Notes: generated by a model not told the origin, from the letters alone. DNA of 64,000 nucleotides from Gammaproteobacteria bacterium (GCA_016744375.1 JADGEM010000003.1:54049-118048); one strand, 5' to 3'. Shown: positions 53,277-61,849, counted from the first letter of the stretch. Numbers and translations: made by a program.

Positions 53277-53615
53277 TTTTACTATTTTGCGTTACACAGA
53301 GTATCGTTCTAATTTTATTCTTGTGCAGTCACACTACTCTCAACGCTGTGAATAAACACATCCCACTTTCTCAAAGAAAAGTATGATCAGTTTTGACCTA
53401 AAATTCTATAGGAACAGTGCAAGGATTTTAGGATTCTCATATGTCTAAGGCCTATACGTTAAAATAAATAGCGTCTCTAATTGACTCATGTTGATGAAAG
53501 CAGATCTATATATTATAGTTAAAAAAAGCGATGAATCCTTTTACTGCAGCTTTTTACTACAATAATATGAGAACACTAAATTACATGAAAACTTTTGATT
53601 GCATGAGAGAGATAA
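53277..53615. other. Intergenic gap after glmS, no supported feature
   Basis: I see no gene, terminator or clear promoter. A TTGACT at 53481 has no -10 at acceptable spacing (the nearest TATATT is 22 bp away). Confidence 0.4.
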
Positions 53616-54173
53616 ATGAGTGATTGGAATGATGCCGTTCTAAGTGATACTCGTTATGACCCACTACTGGATGCTTTGGTGTTAATCACCCGACTGTATG
53701 AAAAGCCTTATAGCAGAGATGCACTGATTGCAGGCTTGCCCGTTGAAGAGGGTAAACTGGATACCCAACAATTTATTGTGGCAGCAGAAAGAGCGGGCTT
53801 AAGTGCTCGTTTATTAAAACGCAGTCTAGAAAAAGTGTCTCAACTGACATTACCTGCACTATTACTGCTTAAAGGTCGTCAAACTGCTATTTTACTCAAA
53901 CTGGATCACGAGCAACGCATGGCTACCATTATGCGTCCTGAATGTGGCAATGCGGAAGAAACAATTGCTTTTGATGATTTAAACGAGGAGTTCAGTGGCT
54001 ATCTTTTCCTCATTAAACAAAAACACAATTTTGAGGGGCGCAAAGAACAACCTCATGCTTATCTCAGATATATTTTGACAGAGTTGCCGAAGTTGGGGCG
54101 GCATGCTGAACTTGAAGAAATTGCTCAACTTTTACCATGGAATTGCTCTGAAAAAATTCACTATTTACAGTAG
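53616..54173 (+). pseudogene. Type I secretion ABC exporter N-terminal domain fused to an IS66 transposase tail
   Basis: Residues 1-137 match the N-terminal C39-like domain of LapB/HlyB-type type I secretion ATPases: DPLLDALVLITRLYEKPYSR, AAERAGLSARLLKRSLEKVS and LPALLLLKGRQTAILL. The catalytic Cys of true peptidases is absent, as in RTX exporters. No membrane or ATPase domain follows. Instead residues about 145-178 read HAYLRYILTELPKLGRHAEL followed by EEIAQLLPWN, the C-terminal signature of IS66-family transposases. An IS66-associated deletion has probably joined the two in frame. The product might be stable, but the exporter function is lost. Confidence 0.75.
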
Positions 54174-54212
54174 GTGGGTTAACAGGTCAATGTGGGATTA
54201 ATTGGCGGTTAC
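54034..54212 (+). mobile_element. IS66-family right-end remnant
   Basis: The frame from about 54048 encodes the IS66 TnpC tail (ending LPWN), and 39 bp past the stop the sequence ATTGGCGGTTAC (54201-54212) looks like an IS66 terminal inverted repeat, which starts GTAACCGCCAAT in the outward reading. The left end and most of the transposase are gone. The start position is approximate. Confidence 0.6.
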
Positions 54213-54354
54213 ATTATTAGTGATTAGAATTTGGTAAAAAATATTAGGGATTTTGTTAACATACCTTATTAAACCAAACTGAAATTAGGCTTGAACGCAT
54301 TTTGTTATTCACTATCTCAATTTACGTGAAGAGTAAATAGACAATAATTGACTC

Positions 54355-54918
54355 TTAATAATTGTTTTTGGTTTCTATTAGATTTGACGCATGGGCTAGT
54401 TCATGAGTTAGATTGGTGATATAGTGACTTTGTAATCTTCCCATGTCCTTTTCAAAGTTCTTTTTAAATTTCTTTCCATCATCATGTTTAATTAATCCTT
54501 TCAACATACTGATCTGGATAACGTCGCCAAGATTATGGATGCTTTGAGTACCATTTGGCTTGAAACGACTGCCTTCTCCGCGTAATGCTCTTGTAATTAA
54601 AAGGATGCGCCTACCCTTAAATTTACCACTTTCCACTTCTCCAGAATCATTAATAAAAATAAAATTTGATGACTTTTTTTGGATCCTATCAAGGTGATGA
54701 CTCGAAATATATTTACAATTAATATCCTCCGCCATATTCATAAATGATTTAGATTTCTTGAGTAGTCTCATTGCATTACTTAACTCATCGGTATGTTCTT
54801 CAAGTTGAGTATTATCGGTATTTTGTACATGATGTAATCGATAGTGTTCTAGAGACTTACCGATTGCTCTAAACATTTTGCATTTTTCAAGATTTTTACC
54901 TATTTTACGTTTACGCAT
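54355..54918 (-). CDS. Small HExxH-motif protein, putative zincin (possibly truncated)
   Basis: The 187-residue protein is basic at the N-terminus, without signal peptide or membrane helix. It contains HELAH at 172-176 (context NLTHELAHASN), a match to the zinc-metalloprotease HExxH. The frame ends 11 residues later, so the third zinc ligand of most zincins is missing unless supplied from upstream. Small HExxH effector proteases such as the NleD/M91 group are similar in size, but I see no firm homology. It faces the IS66 remnant, which may have clipped the 3' end. Function is inference. Confidence 0.5.
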   Translation of the reverse strand: MRKRKIGKNLEKCKMFRAIGKSLEHYRLHHVQNTDNTQLEEHTDELSNAMRLLKKSKSFMNMAEDINCKYISSHHLDRIQKKSSNFIFINDSGEVESGKFKGRRILLITRALRGEGSRFKPNGTQSIHNLGDVIQISMLKGLIKHDDGKKFKKNFEKDMGRLQSHYITNLTHELAHASNLIETKNNY

Positions 54919-55361
54919 AATTTAATCCTTTTTAAAAAACCGAACGTCTAGCATCTAGCTACAGTCCTTTTCTCTGAAAAATAATAAATTTGATAAAACA
55001 CATTGGTAGCCGGATTAGTTTGATCAACATTAGGATTGGTGGCATTCAATTTCTTCTTTTACATCGACTCATTTATAATCATTTTCATTTATTAATATCG
55101 CAACAAATTTATCAGGTAATTTAGTAAACAAACGTAGCTATTTACATGATAGAAAGATACCATTATTTTTAAATGTGTTTTTACAAACGAAACTTATATA
55201 ATTTAAATTAGTGTTGCTAGAGGTAAATCAGAAATGGAAGTCATCCCGACAGGGAAGTATTATTCTTAGGAGGATACAAAATTCCAGTTATAGAAATTCC
55301 ATAAAGCTTCTTGTCTAGTTATTTCAATACTAGATAAAAAAAAGTGAGAGTCAACACTGGA
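54919..55361. other. Intergenic gap without a supported gene
   Basis: The 443-bp stretch is AT-rich. It holds an isolated Shine-Dalgarno-like AGGAGGAT near 55269 with no open frame behind it, and a small inverted repeat TCTAGT/ACTAGA near 55315-55335. It may be decayed coding DNA. Confidence 0.4.
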
Positions 55362-55592
55362 TTAAAGTTTTACCTGTTTATAATTACTGATTTGTAAGCA
55401 GTATCTTACAATATTCGTATCATCTATTATTATAGTAATTTGGATTTCACTTTTTTCTAAAGCCAAGCCCTCAATAATCAATGGATTAAAAATCACTATT
55501 GACATTCTCTCATGTTTTGGTGACATCCAATCCTTAAAATATAAATTGTGTTCGATCTTCATAGAATTTTCCCAGTAAAACAATTTTCTCAC
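55362..55592 (-). CDS. Short hypothetical protein
   Basis: The frame gives 76 residues, or 66 from ATG at 55562, which has GGGAAA in a good position. The sequence contains alternating hydrophobic strands (SIVIFNPLIIEGLALEKSEI, ITIIIDDTNIVRYCLQ), consistent with a small beta-rich protein. No family is recognised. It may be a fragment. Confidence 0.35.
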   Translation of the reverse strand: MRKLFYWENSMKIEHNLYFKDWMSPKHERMSIVIFNPLIIEGLALEKSEIQITIIIDDTNIVRYCLQISNYKQVKL

Positions 55593-55653
55593 TTACGGGA
55601 AATGTTCAGAAACGTAGAATGTTTAACCACCAAGAGTTAAATGAAATAAATTT

Positions 55654-56055
55654 TTATTTAAATATGTCTTTAAGATGAAAGCCTAAAAATAGATCCATGC
55701 CAAGTTCAGTTTTGGTTAAATAAAGTATGATAAAGGCAAGTGATAGAAAGGGAATAACAATAAAGATTGTAAATAAGATACTTGCTAGAATATCACTTTC
55801 AGTTCTTCTGTTAAGTTCAGTTTTCTTTGTTTTTGTTCGTTTATCGCGACCCATTAATAAGACAAAATAAAACCGTGAAAAAAACAAGGGGATAACACCG
55901 CGAATATCAAGCAAATGTTTTTTTAATGGGGTTCCTGCAGCAATAGCACTTTTAATTTCATCAAGCTGTTCTTTGGTCAGTGAACGTTTGATTTGTGGAT
56001 CAATTTTATTGATCACAAAGTGTGTAAATATTTCACTTGAATCATTAAATTTCAT
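55654..56055 (-). CDS. Conserved-looking small membrane protein
   Basis: The 133-residue protein has a cytosolic N-terminal half with DIRGVIPLFFSRFYFVLLMG and basic RDKRTKTKK, then one or two hydrophobic helices (ILASILFTIFIVIPFLSLAF onward). The RGxIPLFFxRxYFVxLxGRD pattern looks conserved, but no function is known to me. It is the third gene of a leftward cupin-Nudix-membrane operon, 4 bp after the Nudix stop. Confidence 0.7.
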   Translation of the reverse strand: MKFNDSSEIFTHFVINKIDPQIKRSLTKEQLDEIKSAIAAGTPLKKHLLDIRGVIPLFFSRFYFVLLMGRDKRTKTKKTELNRRTESDILASILFTIFIVIPFLSLAFIILYLTKTELGMDLFLGFHLKDIFK

Positions 56056-56059
56056 GACA

Positions 56060-56524
56060 TTATTGCCCGACCTTATTTCTTAAATATTCTTGTACAGCAG
56101 GAAATAAGTCCCTTTTTAGTGCTTCCTCGGGCTCTTCAAAATTTGCCCAGATGACTTCACGATTATCAACTTGAAATTCTGGAACTTCAGAAAGATTGAT
56201 TTCATAAAGAGTAATATGGTCATTCATATTTTCAACTAAACTTAAGAGTGAAGCGACAAAAACCAGATCATCTTTTGAGACTTTAATATTAACCTCTTCA
56301 AATAGTTCTCTTATAGCACCTTGTTTATTTGTTTCGTGTTTATATAACCCACCACATGGAATAGTGTAGTAAGATTTATAAGAATTCTTTATAAGCAATA
56401 TTCTGCCATTAACCCATACTGCAATATAAACCCCATAAGTATCAGGAAAAATAAAAAAGTTGTAAAGCAGCTTTAGCCGATAAGCTAGCCAATACAGTTT
56501 CTGAAAGAAAATATCATTTATCAT
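56060..56524 (-). CDS. Nudix hydrolase
   Basis: The 154-residue protein has a Nudix box GGLYKHETNKQGAIRELFEE followed by VNI, fitting GX5EX7REUXEEXGU except that the last Gly is Asn. The REUXEE metal ligands are intact. Nudix enzymes split nucleoside diphosphates linked to another group; substrate is unknown here. A basic, aromatic N-terminus precedes the domain. Its start is 15 bp after the cupin stop, so co-expression is likely. Position beside a mannose-isomerase cupin suggests a sugar-nucleotide role, which is inference. Confidence 0.88.
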   Translation of the reverse strand: MINDIFFQKLYWLAYRLKLLYNFFIFPDTYGVYIAVWVNGRILLIKNSYKSYYTIPCGGLYKHETNKQGAIRELFEEVNIKVSKDDLVFVASLLSLVENMNDHITLYEINLSEVPEFQVDNREVIWANFEEPEEALKRDLFPAVQEYLRNKVGQ

Positions 56525-56539
56525 AATTTTATATCCAGG

Positions 56540-56965
56540 TTATTTGTCTTCAGAAATAGATTTAACCGCTTCAAGGTGATTACTTGTGCGCCCATAAATA
56601 TCATCAAAGCGGACAATATCATCTTCACCCAGATAGCTTCCTGATTGGACTTCAATCATTTCCAGGGGAATTTGACCGGGATTTTCCAGACGATGATTTT
56701 CACCGACAGGAATATAAGTTGATTGATTTTCGGTCAGTAAATAAACTTTGCTGCCACAGGTTACTTTGGCAGTGCCCTTAACGACAATCCAGTGTTCAGC
56801 ACGATGATGATGCATTTGTAATGACAATTGTTCCCCCTGATTCACAGTAATTCTTTTTACCTGATATCGATCATCATGATCAATGCATTGATAGTTACCC
56901 CAGGGACGGATAATTTTTTGACTACTAAAATTCAGATTTTCTTTTTCTGCATTTGAATTTTTCAT
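56540..56965 (-). CDS. Mannose-6-phosphate isomerase type II cupin
   Basis: The 141-residue protein is a single cupin matching the C-terminal domain of bifunctional ManC/AlgA enzymes: [47 protein letters not shown] and [14 protein letters not shown]. The His ligands and Glu are present. Stand-alone forms may interconvert mannose- and fructose-6-phosphate, feeding GDP-mannose for exopolysaccharide. A sigma-54 promoter lies upstream. Confidence 0.9.
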   Translation of the reverse strand: MKNSNAEKENLNFSSQKIIRPWGNYQCIDHDDRYQVKRITVNQGEQLSLQMHHHRAEHWIVVKGTAKVTCGSKVYLLTENQSTYIPVGENHRLENPGQIPLEMIEVQSGSYLGEDDIVRFDDIYGRTSNHLEAVKSISEDK

Positions 56966-57003
56966 TTTTATTTACCTTTTGTTTTCCTTTGTTAAGTTTA
57001 GAC

Positions 57004-57019
57004 AGCAAGAGCAATGCCA
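57004..57019 (-). promoter_or_regulatory. Sigma-54 promoter for the cupin-Nudix operon
   Basis: Leftward this reads TGGCAT-TGCTC-TTGCT, matching the TGGCAC-N5-TTGCW consensus with one mismatch and exact 10-bp spacing between GG and GC. It lies 39 bp before the cupin ATG. A palindromic UAS (57087-57117) is about 70 bp further upstream. Confidence 0.78.
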
Positions 57020-57086
57020 AAAATTTGTTTTTGTTGTTGTATTATCTGCGAAAAGGATTGGTTTATTCACAAAAGATAGAAAAAAT

Positions 57087-57117
57087 GCATATTGCAAAGA
57101 ACTAATTTGCAATATGC
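57087..57117. promoter_or_regulatory. Palindromic UAS between two divergent sigma-54 promoters
   Basis: GCATATTGCAAA and TTTGCAATATGC are perfect 12-bp inverted arms around 7 bp. It sits 67 bp from the leftward -24 box and 95 bp from the rightward one, the usual distance for an enhancer-binding protein. The inner TTGCAAA/TTTGCAA recurs in similar form at 61722-61740. Confidence 0.68.
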
Positions 57118-57212
57118 GAAATAATAATGATTTTCTGGAGTATTTTTTTACATAAATATAAAAATTAATGCCTAAAAAAATATTTTCTTGTAATTTCAAT
57201 GTATTACAGGAT

Positions 57213-57228
57213 TGGCGCAATATGTGCA
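57213..57228 (+). promoter_or_regulatory. Sigma-54 promoter for the small membrane protein
   Basis: TGGCGC-AATAT-GTGCA has GG and GC 10 bp apart. The -24 box agrees well (A or G at position 5 is common) and the -12 has one mismatch (GTGCA for TTGCA). The ATG at 57269 is about 30 bp past the expected start site. Confidence 0.65.
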
Positions 57229-57268
57229 AACTAATGATTATTAAAGTCATTATGAAGAGAGACCGGTT

Positions 57269-57565
57269 ATGAAAAACAGAATATTGAGTTTAACTGATCA
57301 ATTGAATCACACATTTGTTACCTCAGTTTGTCATTCATTGGAAAAATATATTATCTTATTTTCACCATTACCAATTTGGATGCTTGTTTTGGGTACAAGA
57401 CAGCTTATTGAAAACACTCCCCCTGAATCTTTGGTGAGTATCAGATATGGAATCAGTTATAATTTTAATTATTTAGAGCAGTATTCTTTAATTTTAACCG
57501 GAGCCTTTGGCCTCACGCTGATTTTTTGGATTTATACCAGAAAAATATGGAGTTTTCAGGATTGA
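57269..57565 (+). CDS. Small membrane protein under sigma-54 control
   Basis: The 98-residue product has two membrane helices, YIILFSPLPIWMLVLGTRQL at about 27-46 and LILTGAFGLTLIFWIYTRKI at about 73-93, with a short periplasmic or cytosolic loop. I do not know the family. GAGAG sits before the ATG. A sigma-54 promoter and a palindromic UAS lie upstream. The following 206 bp up to the PhnD-like gene hold no feature I can name. Confidence 0.6.
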   Translation: MKNRILSLTDQLNHTFVTSVCHSLEKYIILFSPLPIWMLVLGTRQLIENTPPESLVSIRYGISYNFNYLEQYSLILTGAFGLTLIFWIYTRKIWSFQD

Positions 57566-57771
57566 TGATTAAAAAATACTAATAGGGTGTCTGGGTATTG
57601 TTTTCTGGAAAAATCATAAAAATTAATTACATAGATTTTGATAAATATATAGATTTATACTTTATTTTTACATATCTTATTTAAAATAAAGTTATTTTGT
57701 TAATGCTCTAAGTCATGCAGCTATAAATTAAGTCCAGGCATGGATAACAAATAATTTGATGGGGATAACAC

Positions 57772-58602
57772 ATGAAAAAAATATTAATAATCTTTTTTCT
57801 TTTGTTAATGGCAAATTTTTCTTTTGCTGAAAATACAAAATCAGCTCAGAGTGAAATTTTAACATTTGCAGTGGTACCACAACAATCAGCTAGTAAATTA
57901 GCTCGATTATGGACGCCAATATTACAAAACATCAGTGAACAAGTGGGTATAACGATTAAATTTCGGACCGCACCAAATATTCCAATTTTTGAAAAAAGAG
58001 TGGTTGCAGGGGAATATGATATGGCCTATATGAACCCTTATCACTATACAGTCTATAGTAAAAATCCAGGTTATATTGCCTTTGCAAAGGCTTTAGATAA
58101 AAAAATCAAAGGTATTATAGTGATCAAAAAAGACAGCAGTATAACAGAAATGCAACAACTTTCTGGTAATACTCTTGCTTTTCCTGCACCAGCGGCATTT
58201 GCCGCTACCGTGTTACCCAGAGCTTATTTTTCCAAAGAAAATATTACCATCAGTGAAAAATATGTCTCATCTCATGACTCAGTTTATCGGGCAGTCGCCA
58301 AAGGATTATATCCGGCAGGAGGTGGCGTAATTCGTACCTTTAAAAATATGCAGCCAGAAATCAGTAGCCAGTTAAAAATCTTATGGACCAGTAAAGGTTA
58401 TACACCACATGCTTTTGCTGCTCATCCCAAGATGGATAGTCATCTTATTGAAAAAATTCAGGCAGCATTTATCAATTTGAATGATACAAAACAAGGTAAA
58501 ATCTTATTGAAATCTATAAAACTTAAGGGGATCACGAAAGCGAATGATAAAGACTGGGATGATGTTCGAGGTTTAAAAATAGATTTGCTTAACACGAACT
58601 AA
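57772..58602 (+). CDS. PhnD-like phosphate/phosphonate-type periplasmic binding protein
   Basis: The 276-residue protein has a signal peptide (about 1-19, NFSFA) and a type 2 periplasmic-binding fold with the PhnD-family markers AGEYDMAYMNPYHYTVYSK, LAFPAPAAFAATVLPRAYF and KGLYPAGGGVIRTF. No ABC permease or ATPase is near. It is 16 bp before a hybrid histidine kinase, so it may present a ligand to that kinase. The ligand could be a phosphonate, another oxyanion or an unrelated small molecule. Confidence 0.9.
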   Translation: MKKILIIFFLLLMANFSFAENTKSAQSEILTFAVVPQQSASKLARLWTPILQNISEQVGITIKFRTAPNIPIFEKRVVAGEYDMAYMNPYHYTVYSKNPGYIAFAKALDKKIKGIIVIKKDSSITEMQQLSGNTLAFPAPAAFAATVLPRAYFSKENITISEKYVSSHDSVYRAVAKGLYPAGGGVIRTFKNMQPEISSQLKILWTSKGYTPHAFAAHPKMDSHLIEKIQAAFINLNDTKQGKILLKSIKLKGITKANDKDWDDVRGLKIDLLNTN

Positions 58603-58618
58603 TTCAGGAAATAATATT

Positions 58619-61600
58619 ATGAGTTTTCGTTTTAAAACCATCATTGGTATTGCCCTGATAGAATCAATTTTACTATTGACCTTAATTATGAGTGTCTTGG
58701 GTTTTCTGCATACTTCTCATGAAAAAGAAATTAACCAAAGGGCATTATCCACGGCCAAGCTCTTTGCCACCATGAGTAAAGATGCGGTGCTGGCTTCTGA
58801 TTTAGCCTCCCTGGAGAGTTTTGTCAAAGATCTGCTGACCAATGAGGATATAGTCTATGCACGTATTTATGGTGATGGCATAGTCTTAGCTCAGGGTGGT
58901 AAAAAGGAGCATCTTCAGCGAGCTTATAAGAATGATGCCTCGCTTGACCAAGTTAGTGATGGAGTATTTGATGTCTCTGCCAATATTGTGGAGTCCGATT
59001 ATATTTATGGGCGTGTGGAAATAGGTCTTTCAATCGCGAGGATCAGTGAGGTGCTGGATCAGGCCAGTCACTGGAGTATTGTGATTGCTTCTATTGAAGT
59101 GACTTTGGTGGCGATATTTTCATTTATTTTAGGTACCTGGCTGACACGACAATTATCTCAGTTAAAAAAAGCATCAGAAATAATTACTGAGCATGGTCCT
59201 GGCCATCAGGTGGCGGTTAAAGGGCGTGATGAGGTGGCTCAGGTAGCTGAATCCTTTAATCAGATGTCGGTCAGTTTATCTGATTCTTATAAAGATTTAA
59301 AAAATATCAACATTGCTAATAAAAAAATTGCTGAACTGGCCAGTGAAAGTGAAGCCTTTGTAAAAGCTGTATTGTCCTCATCCCTTGATGCAATTGTCAG
59401 CATAGACACTCAAGGGCTTATTGTTGAATACAATCATGTCGCTGAGCAAATATTTGGCTATAGCAGGAAAGAGGCTATTAATTCATCGATGGCGGAATTA
59501 ATTATGCCCGAAGAATATAGAGCCATGCATGAGCATGGCTTTAAAAATTATCTTAAAACAGGTGAGAGTAAAATCTTTAATCAACGGCTCAGATTTAAAG
59601 CCATTAATAAACAGGGAAATATTTTTCCAATTGAATTAACCATATCACCTATAGAAAGCGGAAAAACTGAAAGTGGAAAAACACTCTATTTCACAGCATT
59701 TATTCGTGATATTACAGAGCAGGAAAATGCAAAAAATGAGCTATTGCTTTCTGCTCGTGCCTTTGAAGCACATGAAGCTATTTTTATTAGTGATAGTAAT
59801 ACTAAAATTCTTCGAGTCAATAAAGCCTTTTGTAAGATCACCGGATATTCAGCAGATGAAGTGATTGGGCAAACACCAAAAATATTATCCTCTGGCCGCC
59901 AGGATAATGCTTTTTATAAAGCAATGTGGAAGAGTATTAAAGAAACAGGATACTGGGAAGGAGAAATATATAATAAAAGAAATAATGGTGAAATTTATCC
60001 GGAATGGCTGAGCATTAGTTCTGTGCAGGATATACATGGTAATGAAATGTACTATGTGGCACATTTTGTTGATATTACACAACGAAAACTGGCGGAAGAA
60101 AAACTGACTATCGCTCGAAAACAGGCAGAGCTGGCGAATGAAGCAAAAAGTGATTTTCTAGCAACGATGAGTCATGAAATCAGAACACCGATGAATGCTA
60201 TTTTAGGGTCTTTGGGCTTATTAAAAGAGACAGTAATTGATCAAGAGCAGCAAAAATATATTGATACGGCTGATCAGTCTGCGTTGTCCTTATTACACAT
60301 AATCAATGAAATTCTTGATTTTTCAAAAATTGAAGCAAATAAATTAGAAATAGAAAAAAGTACTTTTTCAATAGAAGATTTACTCTCAGAGTGTCATAAA
60401 ATGTTTTCAGAAAAGGCCGCTTCTCAGAAAAATAAATTGAGCTATCATCTTGATACTGATATACCGCGTTACTTAATTTCAGACAAGTTAAGAATTAAAC
60501 AAATCCTCATTAATCTGGTTAATAATGCTTTAAAGTTTACTGAAGAAGGTGAAGTCAGTTGTTTGATAAAAAAAATAAAACAAGTTGGGCAAAAAATTCA
60601 ATTAAAATTTGAAATTATTGATAGTGGAATAGGTATCAGCAAAGAACAACAAAAGAAATTATTTCAAGTTTTTTCTCAAGTTGAGCAAAAACATAATCGT
60701 CGTTTTGAAGGAACGGGACTGGGGCTGGCAATTTGTAAAAAAATAGTAAACTTGCTTGGTGGTGAAATTGGCGTGGAAAGTGAAACAGGTGCAGGTAGTC
60801 AGTTTTGGTTTACGCTAACACTGACTATCGATCAGCAGCAATATCCTGAAGAGGGAGCAGTTAAAGTTGAGCAGCAAACCACTTCTTTTAAACCCTTGAA
60901 TATCTTACTGGCAGAAGATAGCCCGGCAAATATTATTGTCGCACAAGCGGTATTAACTAAAGCAGGGCATACACTTGAAATTGTTAAAAATGGTCATCAG
61001 GCTATAGAGGCAGTTAATCGGTCAGTAGAAAATAATCGTCTTTTTGATCTGATTTTAATGGACTTAATGATGCCCGTAATGGATGGCATAGAGGCAACTA
61101 AAATCATACGAAAAATGCCGGGAAACATCTCACAAATAGCAATTATTGCTATGACTGCAAATGCTGTAAAAGGGGATAGAGAATACTGTTTGCAGGCGGG
61201 CATGAGTGATTATATTTCCAAACCATTTGTTGCTGCTGAACTCTTACAGAAAATTGAGAATGTTTCAAATTTAAAACCAGCCCATCATCTAACCGCAAAA
61301 GCAACTATCGATGAGGTAATGGCTATACCTGAGAACAATGGGCTTGCACGACAGCTAAATGAGTTACCTTATATGGATGATAAGATTTTGAAGCAATTGG
61401 CAGAAGATACTTCTGCGGAGCTGGTTCCTGAAATGATTGCTGTTTTTCTCAAAGAACTAAAAAAGCGTCTGGTAAAAATTGAGCAGGCCTATGATCAAAA
61501 AAATGTTGAAAAGATTGCTTCTGAAGTACATGCATTAAAAAGTAGTAGTGGTACCTATGGTGCTCTGAAGTTAGAGTCAATTGCAAAAATGGCAGATACT

Positions 61601-61705
61601 GCCTGTAAAAAAGACGATCAACCGCAGGTTTTTTTATTATCAGACTATTTATTGAAACTTATACCTGAAACAATAGCTGTTTTTTTAAAAAAATTCCCTT
61701 CTTAA
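58619..61705 (+). CDS. Hybrid sensor histidine kinase (HAMP-PAS-PAS-HisKA-HATPase-REC-Hpt)
   Basis: The 1028-residue protein has a membrane helix at about 8-30, a periplasmic region (31-150), a second helix (155-180), HAMP (to about 235), two PAS/PAC modules (about 245-490), HisKA with H519 in FLATMSHEIRTPMNAIL, an HATPase domain with VNNALKFT, DSGIGISKEQQKK and FEGTGLGLAICK, a receiver with D815 in LILMDLMMPVMDG and an Hpt domain with H971 in SEVHALKSSSGTYGA. This is a BarA-like phosphorelay. It is probably co-transcribed with the PhnD-like protein, suggesting the binding protein is its sensor subunit. The partner regulator is not certain; the response regulator at 63488 is the nearest candidate. 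Confidence 0.93.
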   Translation: MSFRFKTIIGIALIESILLLTLIMSVLGFLHTSHEKEINQRALSTAKLFATMSKDAVLASDLASLESFVKDLLTNEDIVYARIYGDGIVLAQGGKKEHLQRAYKNDASLDQVSDGVFDVSANIVESDYIYGRVEIGLSIARISEVLDQASHWSIVIASIEVTLVAIFSFILGTWLTRQLSQLKKASEIITEHGPGHQVAVKGRDEVAQVAESFNQMSVSLSDSYKDLKNINIANKKIAELASESEAFVKAVLSSSLDAIVSIDTQGLIVEYNHVAEQIFGYSRKEAINSSMAELIMPEEYRAMHEHGFKNYLKTGESKIFNQRLRFKAINKQGNIFPIELTISPIESGKTESGKTLYFTAFIRDITEQENAKNELLLSARAFEAHEAIFISDSNTKILRVNKAFCKITGYSADEVIGQTPKILSSGRQDNAFYKAMWKSIKETGYWEGEIYNKRNNGEIYPEWLSISSVQDIHGNEMYYVAHFVDITQRKLAEEKLTIARKQAELANEAKSDFLATMSHEIRTPMNAILGSLGLLKETVIDQEQQKYIDTADQSALSLLHIINEILDFSKIEANKLEIEKSTFSIEDLLSECHKMFSEKAASQKNKLSYHLDTDIPRYLISDKLRIKQILINLVNNALKFTEEGEVSCLIKKIKQVGQKIQLKFEIIDSGIGISKEQQKKLFQVFSQVEQKHNRRFEGTGLGLAICKKIVNLLGGEIGVESETGAGSQFWFTLTLTIDQQQYPEEGAVKVEQQTTSFKPLNILLAEDSPANIIVAQAVLTKAGHTLEIVKNGHQAIEAVNRSVENNRLFDLILMDLMMPVMDGIEATKIIRKMPGNISQIAIIAMTANAVKGDREYCLQAGMSDYISKPFVAAELLQKIENVSNLKPAHHLTAKATIDEVMAIPENNGLARQLNELPYMDDKILKQLAEDTSAELVPEMIAVFLKELKKRLVKIEQAYDQKNVEKIASEVHALKSSSGTYGALKLESIAKMADTACKKDDQPQVFLLSDYLLKLIPETIAVFLKKFPS

Positions 61706-61721
61706 ATTCTGCTCAAACAGA

Positions 61722-61750
61722 TTGTAAAAATAATTTGCAATCTGCAAATT
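61722..61750. promoter_or_regulatory. Palindromic UAS before the GT26-STAS gene
   Basis: TTGTAAA-AATAA-TTTGCAA (61722-61740) is a near-perfect inverted repeat, and AATTTGCA-ATC-TGCAAATT (61732-61750) is a perfect 8+8 palindrome overlapping it. They end 83 bp before the -24 box and resemble the UAS at 57087-57117. Confidence 0.62.
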
Positions 61751-61833
61751 CATATTAATTTCCCTAATTATAACCAATAAAAAATAAGTATTATTTATTT
61801 TAAGTATTTGTTTTTAAATAAGATAATTCGTAC

Positions 61834-61849
61834 TGGCACTCTCTTTGCT
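61834..61849 (+). promoter_or_regulatory. Sigma-54 promoter of the GT26-STAS operon
   Basis: TGGCACTCTCTTTGCT is a perfect match to TGGCAC-N5-TTGCT. The predicted start site is about 12 bp downstream, 12-15 bp before the first ATG (61874). No sigma-70 promoter competes. Confidence 0.9.

Noticed and set aside
57211..57230. TTGGCGCAATATGTGCAAA first read as another copy of the palindromic operator
   Set aside because: Its arms match at only six of eight positions, whereas it fits a sigma-54 promoter with exact GG-N10-GC spacing.
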